Shown piece by piece: positions 24,451 through 33,456 of a stretch of DNA of 64,000 bases. Source of the DNA: Empedobacter stercoris. GTDB taxonomy: Bacteria; Bacteroidota; Bacteroidia; Flavobacteriales; Weeksellaceae. The translations under genes and the position numbers were made by a program. Numbering within the stretch: the first letter of the stretch is position 1; each line of letters opens with the position of its first letter. Location of the stretch: NCBI RefSeq assembly GCF_965137335.1, contig NZ_CBCRZD010000003.1; one strand, 5' to 3'. The notes below the pieces were generated by a model. That model had not been told where the DNA came from. It saw only the letters and a list, made by a program, of their open reading frames with translations, and did not search any database.

Positions 24451-25209
24451 TTAAAAACCGTTTTGTAATTTGATTCGAGTAAAAACTTTCTTTGTGTACA
24501 AAGGGAAATCTGCATTCTGAATCCATGAATAATAACCAGGATCTTTTGCAAAAATATCCGTTACAACTTGTCCTTTATATTTACCAAACGAAATAATTTC
24601 TTGGTCTTTATCGTTGTATTGTATAAAGCCTGCTAAGTCAGCTGTTTTGCGTTGAGAAGAAAATTCACTCAAAAATTTATTGTCATTCTCAAGTTCATCA
24701 TATTTTTCTATTTGAGCCATTAATACTTCGTAAGTCGCTATAGTATCCGCTTCAGCTGAATGTGCATCGATTAACTCTTTATCACAATAATATTTATATG
24801 CTGCACTTAAATTACGAGGTTCCATTTTATGATAAATCACTTGTACGTCAATTGGGCGATGTTTTGATACGTCAAAATCAAAACCATTGCGCAATAATTC
24901 TTCTGCTAAAAGTGGAATATCAAAACGATTCGAATTATATCCAGCCAAGTCAGAATCTTTGATCATTTCCATAATTTCTGGCGCTAATTCTTTAAAAGAA
25001 GGAGCGTCTACAACGTCTTCGTCAGAAATACCGTGAATCAAAGTTGTTTCTGGTGGAATAGGAATTCCTGGATTAACTTTCCATGTTTTTACTTCTTTTG
25101 TTCCATCTGTAAAAGCTTTCACAATAGAGATTTCAACGATTCGGTCTTTCGAAACATTTGTTCCTGTCGTTTCTAAATCAAAGAAACAGATATTTTTAGT
25201 TAATTTCAT
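24451..25209 (-). CDS. DEDDh 3'-5' exonuclease, DnaQ-like
   Basis: A 252-residue protein. Exo I is FFDLETTG (Asp11, Glu13), Exo II is GYNSNRFDIPLL, and Exo III contains HSAEADTIAT with the catalytic His and Asp. These residues define the DnaQ/RNase T superfamily. A short C-terminal domain (IISFGKYKGQVVTDIFAKDPGYYSWIQ) is the extension often fused to this exonuclease type in Bacteroidota. It is probably a DNA repair or proofreading-type nuclease rather than the replicative epsilon subunit. It overlaps the pssA stop by 4 bases, indicating translational coupling. Confidence 0.88.
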   Translation of the reverse strand: MKLTKNICFFDLETTGTNVSKDRIVEISIVKAFTDGTKEVKTWKVNPGIPIPPETTLIHGISDEDVVDAPSFKELAPEIMEMIKDSDLAGYNSNRFDIPLLAEELLRNGFDFDVSKHRPIDVQVIYHKMEPRNLSAAYKYYCDKELIDAHSAEADTIATYEVLMAQIEKYDELENDNKFLSEFSSQRKTADLAGFIQYNDKDQEIISFGKYKGQVVTDIFAKDPGYYSWIQNADFPLYTKKVFTRIKLQNGF

Positions 25210-25946
25210 TTTGTAATTTCTTTTCTAAAAATGATTGAGATGATGATATATAATAGGATAATTAATGGAATAGCAGCCACTTGCAACCAAGCTACTAAAC
25301 CAATTGTAATGATTAAGAAAATGTATTTATAATAATTTTCTGCCCAACTCAATCCTTTAAATTTTAAAGCAAATAATGGTAAATCGATAATTAATAAGAT
25401 ACTAAAAACAATAGACACAGCGATTAATAAATACGTATCTATTTCTGGATTGATAATTTGTCCTTTGTTGTAATAAATTGAAAATAATGAAAAAATAAAT
25501 AAGGTATTAGATGGAGTTGCTAATCCTTTGAAATAAGTACTTTGATCTTCATCTAAATTAAATTTTGCTAATCGTAAAGCAGAAAAAGCCGGAACTAAAA
25601 ATGCAAATAATGAAAGAGCTGAAATTTTTAAGTTTTCATTTTCATAAATAAAATCAGTTGACAAATGATTAAAAATCGAAAATAACATCAATCCAGGAAC
25701 TACACCAAACGAAATACAATCTGCTAAAGAATCTAACTCTTTTCCGATAGGACTACCAATATTCATTAAGCGAGCAACCATTCCGTCTAAGAAATCGGCA
25801 ACTAAAGAAATTATCATCAAAACCATGACAATTATAACTGTTGTAGTTGTAATTTGAGCATTACTCGATATCATAAAAATGGCTGATAATACACCACACG
25901 AAAGGTTAAGTAGTGTTAGAAAGTTTGGAATTGTAAATAATTTCAT
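25206..25946 (-). CDS. pssA: CDP-diacylglycerol-serine O-phosphatidyltransferase
   Basis: A 246-residue integral membrane enzyme that makes phosphatidylserine, the precursor of phosphatidylethanolamine. The CDP-alcohol phosphotransferase motif D-x2-DG-x2-AR-x8-G-x3-D-x3-D is complete in DFLDGMVARLMNIGSPIGKE and the following LDSLAD (about residues 51-77). About eight hydrophobic helices follow, and the N-terminus (FTIPNFLTLLNLSCGVLSAIF) is typical of PssA. It is the first gene of an operon with the exonuclease and FAH genes and has a -7 promoter box at 25964. Confidence 0.93.
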   Translation of the reverse strand: MKLFTIPNFLTLLNLSCGVLSAIFMISSNAQITTTTVIIVMVLMIISLVADFLDGMVARLMNIGSPIGKELDSLADCISFGVVPGLMLFSIFNHLSTDFIYENENLKISALSLFAFLVPAFSALRLAKFNLDEDQSTYFKGLATPSNTLFIFSLFSIYYNKGQIINPEIDTYLLIAVSIVFSILLIIDLPLFALKFKGLSWAENYYKYIFLIITIGLVAWLQVAAIPLIILLYIIISIIFRKEITK

Positions 25947-25963
25947 AAATGAATTTTTCAGGA

Positions 25964-25971
25964 CAAAAATA
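25964..25971 (-). promoter_or_regulatory. -7 box of the pssA operon
   Basis: The minus strand reads TATTTTTG, 17 bases upstream of the pssA ATG. The divergent porV2 promoter box lies 46 bases away. Confidence 0.55.
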
Positions 25972-26016
25972 CAAACAAATATTAATCTGAATCCTTTTTA
26001 AACACAATAAAACCAC

Positions 26017-26024
26017 TAATTTTG
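26017..26024 (+). promoter_or_regulatory. -7 box of the porV2 gene
   Basis: TAATTTTG matches TAnnTTTG. It covers the TTG at 26022 that would otherwise be a possible start codon, so translation must begin further downstream. Confidence 0.6.
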
Positions 26025-26051
26025 AGTTTTTATATACGTAATTTATCAATT

Positions 26052-27152
26052 TTGAAAAAAATATTCCTTTTATTATCTGTTCTTGCAAGTCAATTTGCTT
26101 TTTCTCAAACTGCACGCAAATACTCGAACGAGTTTTTAAACATTGGTGCAGACGCTCGCTCTTTTGCAATGGGAAATGCGGTTGTGGCAAATATTGGAAA
26201 TGCCAATGCAAGTTATTGGAATCCGGCTGGTTTAACAGAAATTACGTACGATTGGCAAGCTGCCGCAATGCATGCCGAATATTTTCAGTCGATTGCAAAA
26301 TTTGATTACGCCGCTGTCGCTATTCCTTTGAGAGAGAGTAATTCTACAATTGCGTTTTCCTTGATGCGTTTTGGTGTTGATGATATTTTGAATACAACAG
26401 AATTGATCGATAATCAAGGAAATATTAATTACGATAAAATCTCAAAATTTTCTACTGCAGATTATGCTTTAACAATGTCGTATGCGGGAAATGTCTTCAA
26501 TAATAAAGATATTCAGTTTGGAGCTAATGCTAAAATAGTTTATCGACATATCGGAAAATTTGCAAAAGGATTTGGTTTTGGAATCGACCTTGGATTGCAG
26601 TATCGTACTGATAATCAAATGTATTTTGGTGTAATGGCACGTGATATTACAACAACTTTTAACGCTTGGAGTATTAATAAAGACAAAGTAAAAGAAATTT
26701 CGGTTGATGAGCCCAATAACGAAGGCGAACCGACAATTTTGAATGATTTACCAGGTGAAAATATCGAATTAACAATGCCTAAATTACAATTTGGTGTAGG
26801 AAAACGTTTCGATTTTAATGATCGTTGGTCCTTGTTAGGTGAAGTGGATATGAGTGTTGAATTTCAACAAACTAATGCAGCAATTTCTGGAAAAGGGTTT
26901 TCTATTTCACCACAAGCCGGTATCGAGTTAGCTTATGATGACATGGTTTTTGTTCGCGGAGGATTGAATAATTTACAAAAAATTGAACAATTTGATGGAA
27001 AACAAAAAACTCAAATTCAACCAAATGTTGGAGTAGGGTTCAAATACAAAGGAATTTCAATTGATTATGCTTTAACTAATTTTGGTGATAGCGGAATAGG
27101 TTTATACTCTAATATTTTTTCTGTTCGTTTCGAAATGGATAAGTGGAGATAA
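26052..27152 (+). CDS. PorV/PorQ-family outer membrane protein, PorV2-like
   Basis: A 366-residue beta-barrel protein. I place the start at the TTG at 26052, giving the signal peptide MKKIFLLLSVLASQFAFSQ; the TTG at 26022 lies in the promoter box. The N-terminal part (EFLNIGADARSFAMGNAVVANIGNANASYWNPAGL) is the hallmark of the PorV/PorQ (UPF0164) family. Repeated barrel strands follow up to the terminal FSVRFEM. PorV proteins shuttle cargo of the type IX secretion system to the attachment complex. This variant is the one usually called PorV2 in flavobacteria. Confidence 0.83.
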   Translation: MKKIFLLLSVLASQFAFSQTARKYSNEFLNIGADARSFAMGNAVVANIGNANASYWNPAGLTEITYDWQAAAMHAEYFQSIAKFDYAAVAIPLRESNSTIAFSLMRFGVDDILNTTELIDNQGNINYDKISKFSTADYALTMSYAGNVFNNKDIQFGANAKIVYRHIGKFAKGFGFGIDLGLQYRTDNQMYFGVMARDITTTFNAWSINKDKVKEISVDEPNNEGEPTILNDLPGENIELTMPKLQFGVGKRFDFNDRWSLLGEVDMSVEFQQTNAAISGKGFSISPQAGIELAYDDMVFVRGGLNNLQKIEQFDGKQKTQIQPNVGVGFKYKGISIDYALTNFGDSGIGLYSNIFSVRFEMDKWR

Positions 27153-27177
27153 AGAATTTTTGTTATCAATAAATACT

Positions 27178-27203
27178 AAAGCCAGTTTTATTTAACTGGC
27201 TTT
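27178..27203 (+). terminator. Terminator after porV2
   Basis: AAAGCCAGTT, a 6-base loop and AACTGGCTTT are followed by CTTTTTATT. The rest of the gap to 27,343 holds nothing recognisable. Confidence 0.9.
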
Positions 27204-27343
27204 CTTTTTATTCTTAACACTATATAATCGTTATAGTCTATAGGTATAATGGGAATAGTATATATTGAAAATAAGTAAATAGATTTAGTTTTTGAAAATT
27301 GAGACTTATAAAATTTTCATTTTAAATTTTTAAACTTAAATTA

Positions 27344-28177
27344 TTATCTCTCAATCGGTAAATTTTCATCAGCGCCCCATTCAGACCAAGAACCATCATA
27401 GACTTTTATATTTTCGTAACCTGCAATTGTAGAAGCTAAAGCAAGAATCGAAGCTGTAATTCCGGAACCACATGTGAAAATATTTTCTTTAGAAGAATCG
27501 GTTAGTTTTCCGAAAATTGAATATAATTCTATTGCAGATTTATATTTTTCTCCATTTAAAACATTTTCGAAATATAAATTCTTTGAATTTGGAATATGTC
27601 CACTTCTCAAACCTTGTCTTGGCTCGGGAGAAACACCTTCGAAACGGCCTTCTGATCGGGCATCTATTATAGTTTTCGAATTATTGTTTATTGCATTTAA
27701 CATAACGTGTACATCTACAAACCAATCTTGTTGAAAATGAGCAACAAAGTCACCTATTTTAGTTGGTTGTAAATATTCTGTAACAAGTTCAAAATTATTT
27801 TTCTTCCAATCTGGTAAACCTCCATCTAATACATATACTTCATTGTGTCCCATTGTTTTAAACATCCACCAAACGCGTGGACTTGAATAAACACCCCATC
27901 GATCATAACAAATGATGATTGAATCTTTATTGATGCCTAATTTTTGAGATTCAACTGTAAAATTTGCTTCGTTAACTAAAGTATGTGGAAGGTGAACAGA
28001 ATGATCCGAAAATGTACCTTCTAAATCAAAAAATCGTGATGATTGAATTAATTCTAATTCATCATTTTTTAATGTTTGACCAACTTTATCAATTGTACAA
28101 TCTAAAATAATCAAATTATCAAGATGTATGTTTTCTTTTAATTCGATTGCAGTTATTATTGGAGTATCAAATTTCAT
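27344..28177 (-). CDS. Rhodanese-type sulfurtransferase
   Basis: A 277-residue protein of two rhodanese domains. The inactive N-terminal domain spans about 8-130. The C-terminal domain contains the active-site loop CGSGITA with Cys236, the sequence type of 3-mercaptopyruvate sulfurtransferases rather than thiosulfate rhodaneses. DARSEGRFEGVSPEPRQGLRSGHIPNSKN is the conserved strand-helix before the loop. It transfers sulfane sulfur in the cytoplasm. No signal peptide is seen. It is a single-gene unit. Confidence 0.9.
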   Translation of the reverse strand: MKFDTPIITAIELKENIHLDNLIILDCTIDKVGQTLKNDELELIQSSRFFDLEGTFSDHSVHLPHTLVNEANFTVESQKLGINKDSIIICYDRWGVYSSPRVWWMFKTMGHNEVYVLDGGLPDWKKNNFELVTEYLQPTKIGDFVAHFQQDWFVDVHVMLNAINNNSKTIIDARSEGRFEGVSPEPRQGLRSGHIPNSKNLYFENVLNGEKYKSAIELYSIFGKLTDSSKENIFTCGSGITASILALASTIAGYENIKVYDGSWSEWGADENLPIER

Positions 28178-28205
28178 AGACTAAATAGTATGTTATAAAT
28201 ATAAA

Positions 28206-28232
28206 AAAACGCAACCATTTTGATTACGTTTT
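28206..28232 (-). terminator. Terminator after the amide hydrolase
   Basis: On the minus strand AAAACGTAA and TTGCGTTTT pair with one G-U and a 9-base loop, followed by T. The + strand 5' arm and loop start (AAAACGCAACCAT) are shared with the terminator at 29403. Confidence 0.7.
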
Positions 28233-28251
28233 TGAATTATGCCTTTATTTA

Positions 28252-29313
28252 TTATATTCCAACAAAAGTAAATGGCTTTGCCTGATGAAAGAGTAGAGAA
28301 GTTTCTCCAGCATAAGTTTCATTTTTACTAACGCTTAATCGTTTTGTTGAAGCATTTTTATTAAAATCAATCTTCTTCAAATCAACCCAAAAAGTATTTG
28401 GTGTTTTTGTCGTTTCGAAATAATAAACTAAGTTTTTATGATCTGCAACTGATCTCCAACGAGTAGAGGAAATATTCGGTTCGGATTCTGACGAAATTCC
28501 TAAAGGAACTGAAACATTTCTGATGACACTAAAAACACTCGCAATTGAAATACGTGTATCTGCAGTTTGTGGAATAGCATTGATATAATAAGATGCACGT
28601 ACGTAACGATCAGGAGCTCTATTAGTTCCAGGAAGCATTATCGTTCCAGGAATTCCTTTCCAATATTGATTAATGGCTAATTGTTCTTCAAAAATAGGCG
28701 AATTAGTCATGACCGTGTAAGATGAATCGTGATGTATTTTTAATTTACCATTTACATATTCAAAAATAGCGTTATCACCTTTAGCATCAGAAATTGAAAG
28801 ATGTAAAGTTGTAAATTTCTGCGTTCCTGGAATGTAATCAGAAACTACTACAAACTTTTCTTTTCTCAAATCTTCCACTGCTTCATTCACAGTTGCATAG
28901 TTATCCAATACATACTGTGCCCATGCAGCAATTGTGACTCCAGGTTTAGATCCTTTTGGATCAAATTTAGGGTATTGACTTTCAACTAACCATAATACAT
29001 TTGCAACTAATCCTTTTTCATTTATACCATCAGTTGTCGCTATATCCCAAGCACTTGTAATTACACTACCATATTTTGAAGTCCATTTTTCTGATGCATT
29101 CCCAACATTTCCGGTGCGATCTAGTCCTCTTGGAAAAATCCAAATGTTGGCATCAATCTCATCTTTCCAATCCATAGAACGAGCAGTAATTACTGTATTT
29201 TCTGGACCTTTGTAAACAACTCTTGTACAAGCATCAAGTTTTGGAGCTAATAAAAATAGTAAGTTGGTAGAGAATAATGTTAAAGCAAGTTTGTTGTAAA
29301 AATTCTTTTTCAT
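28252..29313 (-). CDS. Linear amide C-N hydrolase, choloylglycine hydrolase family
   Basis: A 353-residue Ntn hydrolase with a signal peptide (cleavage before Cys29 in LDACTRVVYKG), so the catalytic Cys becomes the N-terminal nucleophile after export. Other conserved residues are Arg45 and Asp48 (ARSMDW), Asn98 (DGINEKGL), the Asn in MTNSPIFEEQ and the Arg in PDRYVRASYY. The family includes bile salt hydrolases and penicillin V acylases. An exported enzyme from this group could deacylate N-acyl amides in the periplasm. The substrate cannot be deduced from the sequence. Confidence 0.9.
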   Translation of the reverse strand: MKKNFYNKLALTLFSTNLLFLLAPKLDACTRVVYKGPENTVITARSMDWKDEIDANIWIFPRGLDRTGNVGNASEKWTSKYGSVITSAWDIATTDGINEKGLVANVLWLVESQYPKFDPKGSKPGVTIAAWAQYVLDNYATVNEAVEDLRKEKFVVVSDYIPGTQKFTTLHLSISDAKGDNAIFEYVNGKLKIHHDSSYTVMTNSPIFEEQLAINQYWKGIPGTIMLPGTNRAPDRYVRASYYINAIPQTADTRISIASVFSVIRNVSVPLGISSESEPNISSTRWRSVADHKNLVYYFETTKTPNTFWVDLKKIDFNKNASTKRLSVSKNETYAGETSLLFHQAKPFTFVGI

Positions 29314-29402
29314 TATGAGGTGTTATTTGTGTATCTAAATTTAAGAATTATAATTCTTATATCAGTTATACATGATTGATTTAATATCATAATTACATAA
29401 AA

Positions 29403-29428
29403 AAACGCAACCATGAATGATTGCGTTT
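29403..29428 (-). terminator. Terminator after pafA
   Basis: A perfect 8-bp stem (AAACGCAA with TTGCGTTT) with a 10-base loop, 22 bases after the pafA stop and flanked by an A/T run. Confidence 0.75.
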
Positions 29429-29450
29429 GAATTAAATGCTATGTGAAAGA

Positions 29451-31097
29451 TTATTTTTGATTAATCACCTCAACCACTGGTTTTCCAATATTTCCGTTTG
29501 GCTCTTCAATGTGTAACAAAGCAGACAAAGTAGGAGCGATGTCAGTCATATAAACTCGGTTATTATTTTTTCCTTGTTTAATTCCCCATCCCATTAAAAC
29601 AAATGGAATATGAGCATCGTAAGATCCCCAAGTTCCGTGAGTAGTTCCGCCAGCGTTTAGTTTTCCTCCGTACCATTGTGGATCTAAAATATAGGTAATT
29701 GCACCACTTCGTTTACGATTGAAACCGTTGATCATACGTTCTTTAATTTCAGAAGGAATTGATGCATTTCCGATTTTGTCCATATCTGCAACAAAAGAAA
29801 CACCATCAACTTTTTGCAAGAATTTCACAATTTCATCTTTGATATCTTCTTCATCTAAATCATTAGTTTCAATGAGCTGATTATTCAAATGGACTTGGTA
29901 ATTTGATAAAGAGCGTACAATATCAGCAGTTTTAAATTCAGCTTGTAATTTAGCATTTAAAGCTTTTTTTACTTCTGAAGTTTGAAAATATCCAGCGTTT
30001 CCTTTTTTATCTTGGAAATATTTTGGATTATGTGCTCCACCATGATCAGCCGTTAAGAAAACTAAATATTCGCCTTTTCCAACTTTTTGATCCAAATGAT
30101 TGAATAATTGTTCCAAATCTTTATCTAAACGTAAATAAGTATCTTCCATTTCGATAGTATTTGGTGAAAATTGGTGACCAACATAATCTGTAGAAGAGAA
30201 GCTAACCGCTAAGAAATCGGTAATTCCTTTATCGTTTTGACCTAATTTTTCGTTATCAATAATTTCAATTGCGATATCTTTTGTCAACGAGTTTCCAAAT
30301 GGAGTAGAACGAATTAATCCCAAACCATTTACTTTTTTTAATTTTTTCAAATCATAAGGAAATTGCATTTTATCTAATCCTTTATACTTCTGACGATACG
30401 GATTTCCATCTTTTTCACTTTGTACATACGTATCAATTGGATAAAGTGTATTCCATTTATCTAAATATTTTTCAGTTACTTTTTTATCATTGAATTTTTG
30501 TAACCATTTTGGCAATTCGTTCATATAGAATGTACTCGAAACCCAGTTTCCAGATTCTCCGTCAAACCAAAAAGCAGCATCAGCAAAATGGCCTGCTGGT
30601 AAAATTCCTCCACGATCTTTTAATGAAACACCAAATACTTTTGAGCGAAAATTAGTTGCTAATTTCAATTGATCAGGAACCGTAGAAGTCAACAAGTTTT
30701 TAGGAGACATTTTCCCTGCTTTAGAAGAAGTACCAACTCCATTAACAGTATCATCTTGTGTACAATACATCTCTTGTCCAGTTGCTTGAATGATAAAATC
30801 ATTTCCCGCAATTCCATGAATAGCTGGGACAGAACCTGTATAAATCGTACTATGACCAATCGCCGTATAAGTAGGAATATATGGAATATAAGTGTTTTCG
30901 TTGCTATAACCTTCGTCTAATAAACGATTGAAACCACCCTGAGAATAACGATCTTGATAACGGTATAAATAATCCCAACGCATCTGATCTACGACAACTC
31001 CAACCACTAATTTAGGACGGTTTACTTCTTGTTGTGCATATAAAGAAAGCCCTGCAAAAAGTCCTAAAACACTTAAAAAAGTTTTATTAAATTTCAT
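29451..31097 (-). CDS. pafA: Alkaline phosphatase PafA
   Basis: A 548-residue exported phosphomonoesterase; the signal peptide ends near AQQEV. The nucleophile Thr78 lies in IPTYTAIGHSTIYTG and Asn99 in GND. Lys160 and Arg162 in SLKDRGGIL replace the Arg of classical PhoA, the diagnostic pattern of Elizabethkingia PafA. Zinc ligands are visible in VVDQMRWDYL, SSTDYVGHQF, TADHGG and the THGTWGSYDAHIP region. PafA hydrolyses many phosphate monoesters even in the presence of phosphate, so it may supply carbon as well as phosphate. It is monocistronic, with a promoter box at 31117. Confidence 0.93.
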   Translation of the reverse strand: MKFNKTFLSVLGLFAGLSLYAQQEVNRPKLVVGVVVDQMRWDYLYRYQDRYSQGGFNRLLDEGYSNENTYIPYIPTYTAIGHSTIYTGSVPAIHGIAGNDFIIQATGQEMYCTQDDTVNGVGTSSKAGKMSPKNLLTSTVPDQLKLATNFRSKVFGVSLKDRGGILPAGHFADAAFWFDGESGNWVSSTFYMNELPKWLQKFNDKKVTEKYLDKWNTLYPIDTYVQSEKDGNPYRQKYKGLDKMQFPYDLKKLKKVNGLGLIRSTPFGNSLTKDIAIEIIDNEKLGQNDKGITDFLAVSFSSTDYVGHQFSPNTIEMEDTYLRLDKDLEQLFNHLDQKVGKGEYLVFLTADHGGAHNPKYFQDKKGNAGYFQTSEVKKALNAKLQAEFKTADIVRSLSNYQVHLNNQLIETNDLDEEDIKDEIVKFLQKVDGVSFVADMDKIGNASIPSEIKERMINGFNRKRSGAITYILDPQWYGGKLNAGGTTHGTWGSYDAHIPFVLMGWGIKQGKNNNRVYMTDIAPTLSALLHIEEPNGNIGKPVVEVINQK

Positions 31098-31116
31098 TTT
31101 TAAAATTTTACAAAGA

Positions 31117-31124
31117 CAAATGTA
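31117..31124 (-). promoter_or_regulatory. -7 box of pafA
   Basis: The minus strand reads TACATTTG, 19 bases upstream of the pafA ATG. Confidence 0.55.
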
Positions 31125-31200
31125 ACAATTAAATTTTGGCCGAAATTTAAATAATAATTAAATAATTAGTAAATTAAACAAAAACATAAAAAAATAGATT

Positions 31201-31653
31201 ATGAGTGCTAAACCCGTTGTAGTCGTTGAGATTTTTGACACGTCAATAGATAAAGTATGGGATGCTTTAACGACAAAAGCTGCTTTTGATAAATGGTATT
31301 TTGATATTGATGAATTTGTTCTAGAAGAAGGATTTGAATTCGAATTTTACGGAGGTTCGTATTTACATCATTGTAAAATAGTAGATTTTGCTCCACAATC
31401 TAAATTAGTGTATACATGGAAGTATCCTGTTTACGAAGGAAAGTCTGTCGTTACCTTTTTATTAGAAGTGATAGAGAATGAATTTGTTCCACAAACTAAA
31501 CTGACGTTAATTCACGAAGGAATTGAGTCATTTCCGCCAGAAGACAAGAATTTTTCTCGTGAAAGTTTTGAAGCTGGATGGGCAGAGATTATCCGAATTA
31601 GTTTGAAGAGTTATTTAGAAGGTAATGTAGATGATGATTTGAAAGTTGAATAG
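31201..31653 (+). CDS. SRPBCC/START-like domain protein
   Basis: A 150-residue protein of the AHSA1/SRPBCC fold. It starts with a beta strand (VVVVEIFDTSIDKVWDALTTKAAFDKWYF), has a curved sheet (FEFYGGSYLHHCKIVDFAPQSKLVYTWKYP) and ends in the long C-terminal helix (FEAGWAEIIRISLKSYLEG). The cavity would bind a hydrophobic ligand or a protein partner. The conserved W-DALT and Y-W motifs are present. It is followed by a strong terminator. It stands alone on the plus strand. Confidence 0.83.
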   Translation: MSAKPVVVVEIFDTSIDKVWDALTTKAAFDKWYFDIDEFVLEEGFEFEFYGGSYLHHCKIVDFAPQSKLVYTWKYPVYEGKSVVTFLLEVIENEFVPQTKLTLIHEGIESFPPEDKNFSRESFEAGWAEIIRISLKSYLEGNVDDDLKVE

Positions 31654-31658
31654 AATAA

Positions 31659-31686
31659 AAAAAGAGACTTCGTCAAGTCTCTTTTT
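31659..31686 (+). terminator. Terminator after the SRPBCC gene
   Basis: AAAAAGAGACTT, a 4-base loop and AAGTCTCTTTTT form a perfect 12-bp stem followed by AATTTTTTTT. It is symmetrical and can also serve the convergent small membrane gene. Confidence 0.92.
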
Positions 31687-31705
31687 AATTTTTTTTTACA
31701 GCCGA

Positions 31706-31912
31706 TTATTTTTTGAATAATACTGTGATTCCTTCTTGATTTGGTAAAATCGGACGAGGATCTTCCGCTGTTACTATTCCTGCTTTTTCTTTTCTTAAAT
31801 TCGCAACCCAAAATGGAATCCAAGAGATAGCTATCGTTGAAAAGAAGATGATACCCCAAAATCCGCATAAAGCGATTACTAAGAATAATAAGAAACCTAA
31901 AAATTGAATCAT
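31706..31912 (-). CDS. Small two-helix membrane protein
   Basis: A 68-residue protein with one long or two short hydrophobic segments (MIQFLGFLLFLVIALCGFWG and IIFFSTIAISWIPFWVANLRK). A soluble tail follows (AGIVTAEDPRPILPNQEGITVLF). It has a -7 promoter box 20 bases upstream. I know similar small proteins next to fumC in related bacteria only vaguely, so no function is proposed. An overlapping frame on the same strand looks like noise. Confidence 0.6.
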   Translation of the reverse strand: MIQFLGFLLFLVIALCGFWGIIFFSTIAISWIPFWVANLRKEKAGIVTAEDPRPILPNQEGITVLFKK

Positions 31913-31932
31913 GATTTTATTTTTATGTGATA

Positions 31933-31940
31933 CAAACTTA
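31933..31940 (-). promoter_or_regulatory. -7 box of the small membrane gene
   Basis: The minus strand reads TAAGTTTG, 20 bases upstream of the ATG at 31912. Confidence 0.5.
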
Positions 31941-31999
31941 GTAAATAAAATTTATAGAAATACTAACATTAATCACTTTTCTTTCATCAAACGATTTCT

Positions 32000-32007
32000 T
32001 AAATTTG
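32000..32007 (+). promoter_or_regulatory. -7 box of fumC
   Basis: TAAATTTG, 30 bases before the fumC ATG. Confidence 0.55.
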
Positions 32008-32037
32008 TGAGATAAGTAAATATAATAAAAATACAAA

Positions 32038-33435
32038 ATGGAATACAGAATTGAGAAAGACACCATGGGGGAAGTAAAAGTTCCTGCTGACAAATATTGG
32101 GGCGCTCAAACAGAACGTTCAAGAAATAACTTTAAAATTGGTCCAGCTGCTTCAATGCCAAAAGAAATCGTTGAAGGTTTTGCTTATCTTAAGAAAGCTG
32201 CAGCTTATGCAAATGCTGAGTTAGGTGTATTACCAGTTGAAAAAAGAGATGCTATCGCAGCTGTTTGTGATGAAATCTTAGCAGGTAAATTAGATGATCA
32301 ATTTCCATTAGTTATTTGGCAAACAGGTTCGGGAACACAATCTAACATGAATGTGAACGAAGTTGTTGCTAATCGTGCTCAAGTATTAGCAGGAGGTAAA
32401 ATTGGAGAAGGAGAACCTGTTTTGAAAGCGAACGATGACGTGAACAAATCTCAATCTTCTAACGATACTTACCCAACAGGTATGCATATTGCCGCTTACA
32501 AAGCTGTTGTTGAAGTAACAATTCCAGGTGTTGAACAATTACGTGATACTTTAGCTAAGAAAGCAGAAGAATTTAAAAGCGTTGTAAAAATTGGTCGTAC
32601 ACACTTAATGGATGCAACTCCATTAACATTAGGACAAGAAATTTCAGGATATGTAGCACAATTAAACCACGGTTTAAGAGCATTAAGAAATACATTAGCG
32701 CATTTATCTGAATTAGCATTAGGAGGAACTGCTGTAGGTACAGGACTTAACACACCAGAAGGATACGATGTAGTAGTCGCTAAATACATTGCTGAGTTTA
32801 CAGGTCATCCATTTGTTACTGCAGAAAATAAATTTGAAGCGTTAGCTGCTCACGATGCCATCGTAGAAACTCACGGAGCGTTGAAACAATTAGCTGTTTC
32901 ATTAAACAAAATTGCAAATGATGTTCGTATGTTAGCTTCAGGACCTCGTTCAGGTATTGGTGAAATCATCATTCCAGAAAATGAGCCAGGGTCTTCTATC
33001 ATGCCAGGTAAAGTAAATCCTACACAATGTGAAGCTTTAACTATGGTTGCTGCTCAAGTTATGGGTAATGATGTTGCAATTACGATTGGTGGAACTCAAG
33101 GTCACTATGAATTAAATGTTTTCAAACCATTAATGGCTGCAAATTTCTTACAATCTGCACGTTTATTAGGGGATGCTTGTGTTTCTTTTGACGAACATTG
33201 TGCACAAGGTATCGAACCAAATTATGCTCGTATCAAAGAATTAGTAGATAATTCATTAATGTTAGTAACTGCGCTTAATACAAAAATTGGTTATTACAAA
33301 GCTGCAGAGATTGCGCAAACTGCACACAAAAATAACTCTACGTTAAAAGAAACTGCAATTGCATTAGGATATGTAACTGCTGAACAATTTGACGAATGGG
33401 TAAAACCAGAAGATATGGTTGGTTCTTTAAAATAA
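32038..33435 (+). CDS. fumC: Class II fumarate hydratase
   Basis: A 465-residue TCA-cycle enzyme interconverting fumarate and L-malate; it is an iron-independent homotetramer. Motifs are TMGEVKVPADKYWGAQTERS, WQTGSGTQSNMNVNEV, KSQSSNDTYPTGMHIA, the catalytic His in KIGRTHLMDATPLTLG, and the family signature GSSIMPGKVNPTQCEA with the catalytic Ser (about residues 318-328). Length is exactly family-typical. Codon use is strongly biased, as expected of a highly expressed gene. Confidence 0.96.
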   Translation: MEYRIEKDTMGEVKVPADKYWGAQTERSRNNFKIGPAASMPKEIVEGFAYLKKAAAYANAELGVLPVEKRDAIAAVCDEILAGKLDDQFPLVIWQTGSGTQSNMNVNEVVANRAQVLAGGKIGEGEPVLKANDDVNKSQSSNDTYPTGMHIAAYKAVVEVTIPGVEQLRDTLAKKAEEFKSVVKIGRTHLMDATPLTLGQEISGYVAQLNHGLRALRNTLAHLSELALGGTAVGTGLNTPEGYDVVVAKYIAEFTGHPFVTAENKFEALAAHDAIVETHGALKQLAVSLNKIANDVRMLASGPRSGIGEIIIPENEPGSSIMPGKVNPTQCEALTMVAAQVMGNDVAITIGGTQGHYELNVFKPLMAANFLQSARLLGDACVSFDEHCAQGIEPNYARIKELVDNSLMLVTALNTKIGYYKAAEIAQTAHKNNSTLKETAIALGYVTAEQFDEWVKPEDMVGSLK

Positions 33436-33456
33436 GAAAATATAAATCATTATAGT

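Noticed and set aside
31611..31868. An 85-codon minus-strand frame overlapping the small membrane gene
   Set aside because: The product is low-complexity and Ser/Arg-rich; it spans a terminator, and the overlapping hydrophobic frame with a promoter is better.
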